In this document: positions 46,101-50,963 of the stretch, piece by piece
Layout: each line of letters begins with the position of its first letter
Numbering within the stretch: the first letter of the stretch is position 1
NCBI RefSeq assembly: GCF_048771995.1
Contig: NC_133024.1
Span: forward strand, 90,180,501 to 90,244,500
Direction: 5' to 3'
Origin: Taeniopygia guttata
Lineage: Eukaryota > Chordata > Aves > Passeriformes > Estrildidae
Length of the DNA: 64,000 nt
Notes under the pieces: model-generated
Database searches by the model: none
What the model saw: the letters and a program-made list of their open reading frames with translations, nothing else
What the model was told of the DNA's origin: nothing
Translations under genes and position numbers: made by a program

Positions 46101-47044
46101 TTGTATTGTGGGAATGTTATATCATTATATATTCATTCATTGGGAGTAATACAACCTTTAAAGATGTATTACTTTAAAGTAATGGACTACCTTTAACTAA
46201 TAATAACCAAAAGATTCTTTGGCCACCATCAGGCCACATTAAAATGACATCTACTGTGTTGATTTGACTTTTATCTTACAGAGTCAAAAATTTTCAGCCA
46301 TTAAAAATTAAAAGATATGTACAGTTTTGGTTTTCAGCCCTTACTGGAAGCAAGGATAACAAGGAAGAAAAAAAAGGCAACCAATGAACCAAAAACTTAA
46401 AAAACCAAGTAAATCAGCAGTAGGATAAGCACATGATAAACACAGATCTATCCTTCCCTACTTTTGATTAAAAAAAAAAAAAGCCTCTCGTAAGTTTCTT
46501 TATCTGATTTTAAAAAATATTACTTGAAAGGGAGACTGGGAAAGTTAAGAGCATGTACTGTTGATTAATCACAGAAGGCACATAAGATTTTCTTGCTTAC
46601 ATGTAATCCTTGTTTTAAATCAAATATGACAAGAATAGTTTTTTCATATGAACTCCTTTTACAAGTGGTAAACTCCTCATGCAAATATTAGCCCCCACCT
46701 GGAGAGCCGCATGCTTACACATTCACTTTCTCCAAGTGCATACTTAAAAAGATGTCCTGAGCTTCAGACTGCATTAAAAGCACATCATAGACACATGATG
46801 CTCTGTCTGGGATACAACAGACCTACTGGATACCTTCTGTATCATCTGTTAGCTGACATATTGTTGCAGAGAAAAACATCATGCTTTGCACTTGTAAGAG
46901 GAAGATTCAACACAGAAATATATTTCTAAGGAGACATTTAAGACAGTACTCACTGCTATCCGCAGTATGGAAGCTTTCACGGAGGTCCATTTGTCCTGTC
47001 TGCGATCTATGACAAGAATAAATCCAATTCCAGCATCTCGTAAA
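10311..47044 (-). CDS. MCF2L: MCF2L (DBS), Rho guanine nucleotide exchange factor; 30 coding exons, N-terminus outside window
   Basis: The protein activates Rho-family GTPases (CDC42/RHOA are the known targets of DBS) by catalysing GDP release at membranes. Joining the 30 exons gives one open frame of 1111 residues counted from the first window exon. CRAL-TRIO remainder covers about 1-109, spectrin-like helices about 200-400, DH about 500-695, PH about 700-829, SH3 about 1012-1070 and a Ser-rich tail to 1111. Diagnostic stretches are DAGIGFILVIDRRQDKWTSV (Sec14), KPVQRITKYQLLLKEML (DH core helix), HKKGHTKVKDLARFKPMQRH (PH) and EGEDGLWFVKNLSSGKEGW (SH3). MCF2L is preferred over the paralogues MCF2 and MCF2L2 because the MKWCDEGIYLLASQPVDKCQ exon and the GITENVKGDAKKFEIWYNAR exon agree closely with remembered mammalian MCF2L. 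All introns are GT-AG and no frameshift or internal stop was seen. No start codon is present because the 5' exons lie above 64000. Exons are listed separately. Confidence 0.93.
10531..10634 (-). CDS. MCF2L: MCF2L exon 29: SH3 domain, second half
   Basis: This 104-bp exon completes the Trp codon and encodes FVKNLSSGKEGWIPASNLLM followed by LIGNSNSAQSLSSS. GKEGWIPASNL contains the conserved second Trp position, Pro and 3-10 turn of SH3. The acceptor follows a run of nine T and the donor is gtaggc; it ends one base into a codon. Confidence 0.95.
10768..10880 (-). CDS. MCF2L: MCF2L exon 28: SH3 domain, first half
   Basis: This 113-bp exon encodes TPGKYTVVTDYDKGVSEEFT and VKSGDLVQLIREGEDGL. ALYDY-like TDYDKG, the acidic RT loop and the diverging turn GDLVQLI mark an SH3 fold. 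The acceptor is gtgcatttag. The donor gtatgc splits the Trp codon of the SH3 binding surface between this exon and the next. Confidence 0.95.
10881..11477 (-). other. MCF2L intron 27/28
   Basis: Intron of 597 bp. The open frame crossing 11096-11401 has no recognisable domain and is treated as chance. Confidence 0.8.
11478..11605 (-). CDS. MCF2L: MCF2L exon 27: acidic linker before SH3
   Basis: This 128-bp exon completes a Gly codon and encodes WAKPSHSLDASEENDGWSSA, then EEALNSSDAEEEGGGGAGEM and KL. Mammalian MCF2L has the same WSKTSHSLEA-EDDGGWSSAEE pattern. The run of four Gly followed by Ala-Gly is coded by GC-rich triplets and may vary in length. The acceptor is ccttctctgag and the donor gtaacc; it ends in phase 0. 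Confidence 0.94.
11606..14965 (-). other. MCF2L intron 26/27
   Basis: Intron of 3.36 kb with no repeat body or further exon recognised. Confidence 0.8.
14966..15037 (-). CDS. MCF2L: MCF2L exon 26: optional linker exon (72 bp, phase 1-1)
   Basis: This exon encodes STSPDKKAKRHEVVSDPTPF followed by GLR. It corresponds to the TSPDKKAKRHEVKSDPTPFG segment found in some mammalian MCF2L isoforms. The KKAKRH cluster resembles a basic nuclear-localisation or phospholipid-binding patch. The acceptor is tcctgcag and the donor gtacag; both ends are phase 1. Confidence 0.9.
15387..15446 (-). CDS. MCF2L: MCF2L exon 25: optional linker exon (60 bp, phase 1-1)
   Basis: This small exon encodes TPSPSAKSQTLPMILLTGP after completing a Glu codon. 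The acceptor is gccttgacag and the donor gtatta. It was accepted because both splice sites are good, the phase fits its neighbours and the Ser/Pro-rich content suits the linker. I do not recall this exact sequence from other species, so it is less certain than its neighbours. Confidence 0.72.
15447..16309 (-). other. MCF2L intron 24/25
   Basis: Intron of 863 bp. A short (CA)n run lies near 16236-16250. Nothing else was recognised. Confidence 0.8.
16310..16396 (-). CDS. MCF2L: MCF2L exon 24: optional linker exon (87 bp, phase 1-1)
   Basis: This exon encodes STSSTSECSVLSKKRFTLQG and FTNLKSQK after completing an Asp codon. The acceptor is ttcctttgtag and the donor gtaact. Length is a multiple of three and both ends are phase 1, so inclusion or skipping keeps the frame. 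The remembered short mammalian MCF2L form lacks this segment, so it is probably alternatively spliced. Confidence 0.85.
16397..17051 (-). other. MCF2L intron 23/24
   Basis: Intron of 655 bp, more GC-rich near 16800-17040. The overlapping plus-strand open frames there have no recognisable domain. Confidence 0.75.
17052..17167 (-). CDS. MCF2L: MCF2L exon 23: linker
   Basis: This 116-bp exon completes the Ser codon and encodes PSRNHIRNTKKMEEKKADLT and then SLEGCGTTVAPKYPEKGK. It is basic and low in complexity, and corresponds to the PSRGNSRNIKKLEER region of mammalian MCF2L. The acceptor is tctaataaacag and the donor gtgagt; it ends one base into a codon. It can join in frame to exon 24 or directly to exon 27. 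Confidence 0.92.
17168..18341 (-). other. MCF2L intron 22/23
   Basis: Intron of 1.17 kb, purine-rich on the plus strand between 17740 and 18020. No repeat family was recognised. Confidence 0.8.
18342..18414 (-). CDS. MCF2L: MCF2L exon 22: linker after the PH domain
   Basis: This 73-bp exon completes the Glu codon and encodes ASQHRTLEQTQSLPLPLPAS with SCA following. The LEQ-QSLPLP stretch is typical of MCF2L and absent from MCF2 as I remember it. The acceptor is ccattacag and the donor gtaagt; it ends two bases into a Ser codon. Confidence 0.95.
18559..18637 (-). CDS. MCF2L: MCF2L exon 21: PH domain C-terminal helix
   Basis: This 79-bp exon encodes APTPEVKATWVNEIRKVLTS and QLQACR. The conserved Trp of the C-terminal PH helix is present. 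The acceptor is tttgggtag and the donor gtaaaa; it ends one base into a Glu codon. Confidence 0.96.
19060..19080. repeat. Poly-T tract (21) beside the exon 20 donor
   Basis: A run of 21 T on the plus strand is poly-A on the transcribed strand, starting 23 bases inside the intron after exon 20. It was read directly. Confidence 0.95.
19104..19196 (-). CDS. MCF2L: MCF2L exon 20: PH domain
   Basis: This 93-bp, 31-residue exon encodes MAAVGITENVKGDAKKFEIW and YNAREEVYIVQ. These are the middle PH strands and appear virtually unchanged from remembered mammalian MCF2L. The acceptor is tgcttccag and the donor gtaaat; both ends are phase 0. A 21-base poly-T/A tract starts 23 bases past the donor. Confidence 0.97.
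19197..19710 (-). other. MCF2L intron 19/20
   Basis: Intron of 514 bp. Nothing recognised. Confidence 0.8.
19711..19932 (-). CDS. MCF2L: MCF2L exon 19: PH domain, N-terminal half
   Basis: At 222 bp and 74 residues this is the largest MCF2L exon in the window. It includes GNLNELGKLLMQGSFNVWTD, HKKGHTKVKDLARFKPMQRH and LFLHEKAVLFCKKR. These are the first PH strands, which bind phosphoinositides and assist the DH domain in GTPase engagement. The acceptor is ttgttccag and the donor gtaaga; both ends are phase 0. Confidence 0.97.
19933..20544 (-). other. MCF2L intron 18/19
   Basis: Intron of 612 bp. Nothing recognised. Confidence 0.8.
20545..20670 (-). CDS. MCF2L: MCF2L exon 18: end of DH domain
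   Basis: This 126-bp, 42-residue exon encodes EMLKYSKNCEGAEDLQEALT, then a helix ending HQIAITGYD. It is the long C-terminal DH helix that runs into the PH domain, with the conserved VNDSM-I-I motif. The acceptor is gcactcag and the donor gtgagt; both ends are phase 0. Confidence 0.96.
20671..22072 (-). other. MCF2L intron 17/18
   Basis: Intron of 1.4 kb holding a CR1 tail at 20756-20826 and an A/C-rich stretch at 21030-21075. The 133-codon open frame across 21566-21967 has no domain and is treated as chance. Confidence 0.8.
20756..20826 (+). mobile_element. CR1 LINE 3' tail, plus orientation
   Basis: It contains 'atgatctttaaggtcccttc' and then 'taaccaaaactatcctatgactctgtga', the standard 3' end of bird CR1 elements. 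It is truncated to the last 70 or so bases. Confidence 0.88.
22073..22165 (-). CDS. MCF2L: MCF2L exon 17: DH domain conserved region 3
   Basis: This 93-bp, 31-residue exon encodes ECQRKLDHKLSLDSYLLKPV and QRITKYQLLLK. The LLKPVQRITKYQLLL helix is the most conserved catalytic element of DH domains. The acceptor is tgattacag and the donor gtaagt; both ends are phase 0. The intron separating it from exon 16 is only 156 bp. Confidence 0.97.
22322..22414 (-). CDS. MCF2L: MCF2L exon 16: DH domain conserved region 2
   Basis: This 93-bp, 31-residue exon encodes MEDFQIYEKYCQNKPRSESL and WRQFSDSVFFQ. The F-IY-KYC-N motif is the expected conserved region 2. The acceptor is aaattccag and the donor gtatgc; both ends are phase 0. 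Confidence 0.95.
22415..23577 (-). other. MCF2L intron 15/16
   Basis: Intron of 1.16 kb. Nothing recognised. Confidence 0.8.
23578..23647 (-). CDS. MCF2L: MCF2L exon 15: DH domain
   Basis: This 70-bp exon completes the Arg codon and encodes IFLRELETYVEYPELVGRCF with LDQ following. It matches the DH helix ahead of conserved region 2. The acceptor is tttcttgtag and the donor gtatgt; it ends in phase 0. Confidence 0.94.
23648..24277 (-). other. MCF2L intron 14/15
   Basis: Intron of 630 bp with an A/C-rich low-complexity stretch at about 23965-24060. Confidence 0.8.
24278..24393 (-). CDS. MCF2L: MCF2L exon 14: DH domain
   Basis: This 116-bp exon contains GYAAEMDNPLMAHLISPELQ and NKKDILFGNMEEIYHFHN, the 'LFGN-EEIY-FH' stretch common to the DBL, Trio and MCF2L DH domains. 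The acceptor is gtgttgcag and the donor gtgagg; it ends two bases into an Arg codon. Confidence 0.96.
25137..25161. repeat. Poly-A tract (25)
   Basis: A run of 25 A followed by 'gaagaaaataaa' is read directly. No retroposon body upstream was recognised. Confidence 0.95.
25734..25796. repeat. Perfect 29-bp inverted repeat with 5-nt loop
   Basis: The left arm 25734-25762 and right arm 25768-25796 are exact reverse complements, separated by 'aagga'. Past one G.T position (25733/25797), pairing continues for four more base pairs (25729-25732 with 25798-25801). The arms are AT-rich (ttaatcttactttaaaaatg). 'ttaatcttact' also occurs as a direct repeat just to the left. Confidence 0.97.
26536..26572 (+). 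mobile_element. Possible CR1 3' tail remnant
   Basis: It contains 'aaagtgatctttaaggcccactccaaactga', similar to the CR1 'gatctttaaggtcccttccaa' tail with substitutions. It is short, so only a weak call. Confidence 0.45.
27519..27585 (-). CDS. MCF2L: MCF2L exon 13: DH domain conserved region 1
   Basis: This 67-bp exon completes the Gln codon and encodes HVMNELIETERAYVEELLCV with LE after it. The E-L-TE-YV-L pattern is DH conserved region 1, which contacts the GTPase switch regions. The acceptor is ttgtccacag and the donor gtaaag; it ends in phase 0. Confidence 0.95.
27586..28628 (-). other. MCF2L intron 12/13
   Basis: Intron of 1.04 kb. Nothing recognised. Confidence 0.8.
28629..28705 (-). 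CDS. MCF2L: MCF2L exon 12: entry to DH domain
   Basis: This 77-bp exon encodes SEITELHQSRGGSTMDDEEN and then LAVLR. The acidic patch and the start of the first DH helix lie here. The acceptor is ttctttag and the donor gtaagt; it stops two bases into a Gln codon that the next exon finishes. Confidence 0.9.
28706..29725 (-). other. MCF2L intron 11/12
   Basis: Intron of 1.02 kb. A 127-codon plus-strand frame at 29101-29484 is opposed to the gene and has no recognised domain. Confidence 0.75.
29726..29796 (-). CDS. MCF2L: MCF2L exon 11: linker
   Basis: This 71-bp exon completes the Gly codon and encodes LQRENVSNSESSALRRVNYR with KGK following. It is Ser- and Arg-rich and lies in the variable inter-domain hinge, where mammalian MCF2L has a similarly charged SEN-S-S-ALRR stretch. 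The acceptor is catgtttag and the donor gtatgt; it ends in phase 0. Confidence 0.88.
29935..30094 (-). CDS. MCF2L: MCF2L exon 10: basic/proline linker before the DH domain
   Basis: This 160-bp exon encodes EHVQKVFQKQESMEEMFQKR, then a segment with KKLAAKQTRPVQPVAPRPEA and a terminal SPCTSP. The Lys/Arg- and Pro-rich composition marks the flexible hinge between the spectrin and DH modules. The acceptor is caactgtag and the donor gtaagt; it ends one base into a Gly codon. Confidence 0.95.
30095..30781 (-). other. MCF2L intron 9/10
   Basis: Intron of 687 bp, AT-rich. Nothing recognised. Confidence 0.8.
30782..30973 (-). CDS. MCF2L: MCF2L exon 9: end of spectrin-like region
   Basis: This 192-bp, 64-residue exon begins SMKWCDEGIYLLASQPVDKC and ends EEYAHILNEDLK. 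It is nearly identical to remembered mammalian MCF2L and is the strongest single argument for the gene name. The acceptor is ctgtttccag. The donor reads gtacca, weaker than the others but still GT and in frame with the next exon. The size equals that of exon 8, consistent with a repeat-per-exon structure. Confidence 0.96.
31167..31358 (-). CDS. MCF2L: MCF2L exon 8: spectrin-like helix pair
   Basis: This 192-bp, 64-residue exon contains SNHYAVDSIIPKCSELHHLC and RRRKLLNKSLELHDLLEK. The HYAVDSI-PKC-EL-HLCD signature is shared by MCF2 and MCF2L. The acceptor is tattttcttag and the donor gtaaat; both ends are phase 0. Confidence 0.95.
31359..32157 (-). other. MCF2L intron 7/8
   Basis: Intron of 799 bp. 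The plus-strand frame at 31724-32050 shows no known domain. Confidence 0.8.
32158..32277 (-). CDS. MCF2L: MCF2L exon 7: spectrin-like helix
   Basis: This 120-bp, 40-residue exon encodes VKAALDIVSERLSAFTDVGN followed by SRSHVEHILKDLANFKEKSD. It matches the MCF2L spectrin region in order and length. The acceptor is ctcgtttcag and the donor gtaaga; both ends are phase 0. Confidence 0.93.
32278..33236 (-). other. MCF2L intron 6/7
   Basis: Intron of 959 bp. Nothing recognised. Confidence 0.8.
33237..33351 (-). CDS. MCF2L: MCF2L exon 6: spectrin-like helix
   Basis: This 115-bp exon completes the split Arg codon and encodes LLAQLHETETAFDEFWMKHQ, then QKLEQCLRLRNFEQNFRE. This is an amphipathic helix of the DBL-family spectrin repeat with the conserved FDEFW core. 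The acceptor is gattttcaaag and the donor gtgaga; it ends in phase 0. Confidence 0.94.
33352..35076 (-). other. MCF2L intron 5/6
   Basis: Intron of 1.73 kb. Nothing recognised. Confidence 0.8.
35077..35201 (-). CDS. MCF2L: MCF2L exon 5: start of spectrin-like region
   Basis: This 125-bp exon encodes EDIRVAVEQGNDILGSITKP and then a segment containing NQDQLDNQTTVE. It ends two bases into an Arg codon; the donor is gtgaga. Its acceptor tract is a run of repeated gtttt units immediately before the tag (see findings), so the pyrimidine tract is a microsatellite. Confidence 0.92.
35202..35236 (-). repeat. (GTTTT)n microsatellite forming the exon 5 acceptor tract
   Basis: On the minus strand the intron ends with several tandem gtttt units and then gtag before exon 5. 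The pentanucleotide repeat therefore supplies the pyrimidine tract. Confidence 0.92.
35237..35868 (-). other. Remainder of MCF2L intron 4/5
   Basis: About 630 bp with no recognised repeat body. Confidence 0.8.
35869..36018 (-). CDS. MCF2L: MCF2L exon 4: linker from Sec14 lobe to spectrin region
   Basis: This 150-bp, 50-residue exon begins AIEGFAQKVKQTAQILQSFG and continues with TELAETELPNDVQS. That segment is strongly conserved in MCF2 and MCF2L as I remember them. It is predicted helical and leads into the spectrin-like coiled region. The acceptor is tccaaaag and the donor gtatgt; phase 0 at both ends. Confidence 0.93.
36019..36526 (-). other. MCF2L intron 3/4
   Basis: Intron of 508 bp. 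Nothing recognised. Confidence 0.8.
36527..36643 (-). CDS. MCF2L: MCF2L exon 3: end of CRAL-TRIO lobe
   Basis: This 117-bp exon encodes 39 residues including IDKTQLTEDLGGTLDYCHNR. The L-GG-L-Y-H-W pattern is the usual C-terminal signature of CRAL-TRIO domains in the DBL/Trio group. The acceptor is cctgctgcag and the donor gtaagt; both ends are phase 0. Confidence 0.94.
36644..37468 (-). other. MCF2L intron 2/3
   Basis: Intron of 825 bp. Nothing recognised. Confidence 0.8.
37469..37588 (-). CDS. MCF2L: MCF2L exon 2: CRAL-TRIO lobe
   Basis: This 120-bp exon encodes 40 residues starting ASFPGNLQLVLVLRPTGFF and ending DELKMKVP, which continues the Sec14-like fold. The acceptor is gctttgcag and the donor gtaagt; both ends are phase 0. 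The intron upstream of it, 9.4 kb, is the largest one wholly contained in the window. Confidence 0.94.
39400..39528 (+). mobile_element. CR1 LINE 3' fragment, plus orientation
   Basis: It ends 'agatgatctttcaaggtccctcccaacccagtctgtgattttatga', a diverged CR1 terminus. The sequence 'ccctggacaggctgctagat' before it fits the upstream 3' UTR. The left edge is approximate. Confidence 0.75.
41059..41499 (-). mobile_element. CR1 LINE 3' fragment, minus orientation (about 440 bp)
   Basis: The left end 'catagaatcacagaatgg' is the complement of the CR1 terminus. The rest runs through the typical 'cttgaacacttccagggctgaggcatcc', 'ttccagtgctcca' and 'tctcctcactcagtttaaaac' blocks to 'ggcctcctctggacc'. It is the best-preserved CR1 tail in the window. 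Confidence 0.95.
42185..42235. repeat. 20-bp tandem repeat, about 2.5 copies
   Basis: 'tactcatttatcatttactg', 'tactcattcatcatttacta' and 'tactcattcat' follow one another with two to three differences. Confidence 0.9.
42703..42762 (-). mobile_element. CR1 3' tail, minus orientation
   Basis: 'aaagaataaattaggttcgaaaacacctccacaatcatcgagtccaacct' matches the complement of CR1 termini ('aggttggaaaagacctttgagatcatcaagtccaacc'). Only about 60 bases remain. Confidence 0.8.
44781..45011 (+). mobile_element. CR1 LINE 3' fragment, plus orientation (about 230 bp)
   Basis: It runs from 'aaaggaggtaggtttagatgggacataaggaagaaatt' through 'ggaagtgttcaaggccaagcttgaatatgg' to 'gatgatctttaaggtcccttccaatccaaaccattctg'. 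This is the standard CR1 3' end. Confidence 0.95.
46954..47044 (-). CDS. MCF2L: MCF2L exon 1 of window: CRAL-TRIO/Sec14 lobe
   Basis: This 91-bp exon encodes LRDAGIGFILVIDRRQDKWT and the following VKASILRIA, the central strand-helix of the Sec14-like lipid-binding lobe. The acceptor reads ccaaacttag on the minus strand and the donor is gtgagt. The first base completes a codon split with an exon not in this window, and the last codon is complete (phase 0). It is the most upstream MCF2L exon I could find. Confidence 0.93.
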
Positions 47045-50000
47045 CTAAGTTTGGAGGAGGAAAGAAGAAAACAGGAAAGTTTAGTTAAAAATACAAATGT
47101 AACTCCTGGTTCCCTCACACAGAAAAGCAGTCAAAAAACAGAGAAAAAAAAAAAGTAGTTTGACCCTTTTGTGAAGAATTTTCTTCATATAAATATCTTA
47201 AATAAAGACACACTATACACTGTTGCAAAGATGCAGCAGTGTTTCGCAGAGTTTCAAAATGTATTCAAGTAATGATTTCTTCTTTTTCACAAAAGATAGT
47301 ATTTACATTTATTGCACAGGGATTATTTCAGATGAAAATGAGACTGATAGATTCTCCACTGTTTGGCACAAATATAATCCCTTCCTCATGATGGTGTCAG
47401 TATAATTTCAGGATCAAAATAAAGTTGTTTTCCTTTCGCATCTGCTTTTAACCTTCTGTTTGAATTGTCTTCCTTCTCACTGGTACTTAAAACTCCTTAA
47501 AACCACAGATCCTTCTGATCATTCCATGATACTGCTCCACGTATCTGAAATTCTCATATGCCTCCAGGTTGTAAACTTCTTCCTAGGTGCATTTTCACAT
47601 TCAGTAAACAAAAAAACCTTACAGCATTTATACCCAGTAAACCATAGATGAGAACAACGAGCTCAGAGGCACTTCTCTGGAATGGAAACATCTGTGAGAG
47701 AGATTCAGCTCAAATCCTGCCGTACGGGTGACCTTTCTCTTTTGCCTGTGCTCAGCTGCATGTGCTGCCGAGCCCTGACCAAGGGATGTGTGCTCCTGTT
47801 TTGTAATTCCCCATCTAAGCCAATTGTGCAATGCCAGCAGCGGCCCTTGCCAGCCAATCGCAATGAAAATGGAATCAGCAGGCAAATGCAAGGCAGACAG
47901 GCTCAGATTTATTGTTTTCTCATACATTTGCTCCTTTTTCAGTATATGTGCTGTGTTTTTACATCTGATGATTTATTGCAAGGCCTGCCGTGGCACTGTG
48001 TGACCTGTAGAAATACTGTGCATCAATTAGTTACGGTAATATCTTAAAAGAAAAAATAAAAATCAACACAATAGAATGTCAGGATTCTTTATTCAAGATT
48101 GCTGAATCATGGAAACATCAGCTTTTCTTTATAAGATTATGTCAGTAGCATAATGATAAGAGGATATTCAGGAGGGTGAAGAACACAGGTACCCAGATGT
48201 GTCATCTTAAGCCACTCTTCAAAATTATACATTTAAACAGGACTCACAGTTTGTTCCCTTTCTTTTACAAAATGCAGTATCTCTCAAATTTACAGACATG
48301 CCTTTTAGTGGGAAACATGAATAATCAATAGAAATGCAGAGGAACCCTTACTTTCTTTCAGAAGCAGCCCTTTCAGCACAGCAGAATGTTAGAAGCCATC
48401 CTCACTGCCCACATTCAGTGCACGTTACTTAACTCTTGCCTCTGGGTTAGGACAACACTGATAAACAACATCTGAGCACTTGCCTTGTGAGCCTGACAAC
48501 CCTTGCAGACAAACAGGGCTTTATATTAGTAACATGCTTCCCACTACAGTAAATTTCCATTATTTACTAAAGTTTCCCCTTTTCTATTTCTTTATTTAAA
48601 GGGCAAAAGAAGGAGAGAGATCCAGACTGATTTTAGCCTCCTTCTGTTCCCCATTTAAAGGTCTCACAATTTTAACCTTTAGTTACTGAGCAAAATAAAA
48701 TTATAATAGCAACCATGTGCCACAATAATCAGATGGCAAAACAAATTCCTTGGGTACACAGCCTTAATGTGGATCTTGGAGTGTGCAATGTCATCTAAGC
48801 CAATCAACTCGTAAAGAGTCTATTTTCCTTGCTCAGTAGAAGTTCCCAGGAGCCCTGAAATCCCTCCTTACTTCCTCAGAGGAAGCATAATCTCAGAATA
48901 CCAATATGCAACATTTATATAATAGTTCAAGAAAATACTGATATTTCAGTGCAATATGAATAAAATTAAAGCCTCTGAAAAAGCATCAATAGGATTTCTC
49001 TCTAGGAGCACACGAAAATACAGGCTCAGCTGGGATCCCAGAAATTATCTACAGGGCAGCTCCACATAGTTAATCATCTGCCTCAACACCTGACAATAAG
49101 CAGAGCTCAATATCATTATCCTAGAAAAATAAAAAGACAAGGCTTACTTAAGTGGAAGAATTAACAAAGAAAAGCACATCTCTAAGATAGCCCAAAAGAT
49201 GTCTTCAGCCAACCTTCTTTTTCCACTGGATCAAATAGAAGGATCAAATATGTTGTGTGCTTGCATGAATCAGCAAGCTCATAAAAAGCATAAAAAGCCA
49301 GGATTCCCCACTGCCGCCTAGAAGAGACCCGGTGGCAAAGTCTTGAGTATCTGACTTCAGACTGTTAACACTCCACTAATATAGACCGGTGGGAAAAAAA
49401 AAAATGCCATGTTCCAAATCAATCAGGGTGGGAAAAGTACTTGTTATCTTGACAACAGTGCCTTGTTGCAAAGGCCTGGCTCTGGAGTCTGGGATCCAGC
49501 TCCAGCAAGTCACAGGCAGGAAGCAACAAACCAAACTAAAACATTGTGTACAACAAAGTTGAGAACATTACAAAGAGAACAAAGTCATGTATTCAAGAAA
49601 AGTAAATATTGAAAACAGGTCTGTTTGCCAATGTACCCTTGCTCTACTGACCTCTCCTTGCTGCCAGACACGCACCTGCATATGGAGTTGCAAGACACCT
49701 TGCAATACCCTCCTCCTTTCTAGGGCATAGGGTGAACAATGCTTTGGAAACAAGCACATACTCAATTTTCCTTTGGCTCCTGATTTAACTGTGAACGCCA
49801 GCTGTCCTTCTTTCCCTCAGCCATATTTATTACATTTTATCCTGATATTGGTTTTCCCCTACCCCTCCATGTGCTTGAGAGGAATGCATTTTGTTTTGTG
49901 CTCAGTGTCTCAGCAGAAGCATGCTCTGATGAGCACAGCTCATCAAAAGCTCATCAAGCTTTTTTCCCTGCCTTGGTCCAGCTGCGCTGTACTCATCAGC

Positions 50001-50112
50001 TTAGTTCACATCATCTTCTCATGCCTCTGCATCCTTCTCCAATAAACTTGTCTCCACCACCGACATTTGTCTCTCCCATTCATCACTCCTTGTCCCAAGA
50101 GCAGTTAAAAAA

Positions 50113-50135
50113 GTTTTTGTTTGTTTGTTTGTTTT
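50113..50135. repeat. (TTTG)n microsatellite
   Basis: About five 'tttg' units in a row, 'gtttttgtttgtttgtttgttt', are read directly. Confidence 0.9.
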
Positions 50136-50943
50136 AAATTTTAGACTATCAGGATGAATAACATCAGTTCTCACCCCTTCCTGAATATCACAGTCCCTTC
50201 ATCCTCCAACTGTATTATGTCCCACTCCATCTCCCAGTGAGTTCCCTGGGTGGACACTTCCCTCAGCTGTGGTCCTGCCTGTGGAGCCCAGCAGCTTGAC
50301 TGCACTGCCTGCTGGTCAAGAGGTGGCACTCACATCCCATGCCACATCCTTCCTGCTCTCAGCCCTGGTAGCAGACCTGGCTCTAGAGCAGCTCATCCTG
50401 TGACCACAGAGAGGCTTCTGCTCAGCCCCAGGATGAACCAGGACACTTTTGGCAACAGGAATAGTTACTTAGCATCTGTGGCCTGGGATTTAGGCAGGTT
50501 TTTCTCAAGGTACTTTCTTGACATAAAAGCCATCATTCTTCTGAGTGTCAAGTGTGAGTCCTTGAACAAAGGAAGAAGACACTAGAGCTTCTTAAACATT
50601 TGTCTCAATGTTTGAAGAACATGGTGGATTTGTTCCCTGGCATCTTAGGAACCACTCAGCTATTTTGGCTGAACTTTACACTATAAAATTAGGTGGCACC
50701 TCACAAATGGAAACAAAATTTGGCAGAGCTGTAAATAACTAGAAAGCAACCCTTAAAGTGAGAAATATTAGAAAACCTTAGCAGAAACACCTGTCTACTC
50801 AGGCTTCTTAACATTTCCCATATTAATTTTTTGTCTTTAATGTATTAACTTGTATCCGGTGTTTTTTCTGAAACATAATTTATATAAACTCCTAATTCAA
50901 ATTTAGTATTTCCTTCCTTTGTTTCTATCCTAATATATGCACC

Positions 50944-50963
50944 AAAAAAAAAAAAAAAAAAAA
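50944..50963. repeat. Poly-A tract (20)
   Basis: A run of 20 A followed by 'ccaaaccaaaac' is read directly. Confidence 0.95.

Larger units (their letters stand above)
37589..46953 (-). other. MCF2L intron 1/2 (9.4 kb)
   Basis: This intron splits the CRAL-TRIO coding region. It carries CR1 remnants at about 39400-39528, 41059-41499, 42703-42762 and 44781-45011 and a short tandem repeat at 42185-42235. No coding exon was found in it. Confidence 0.85.
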
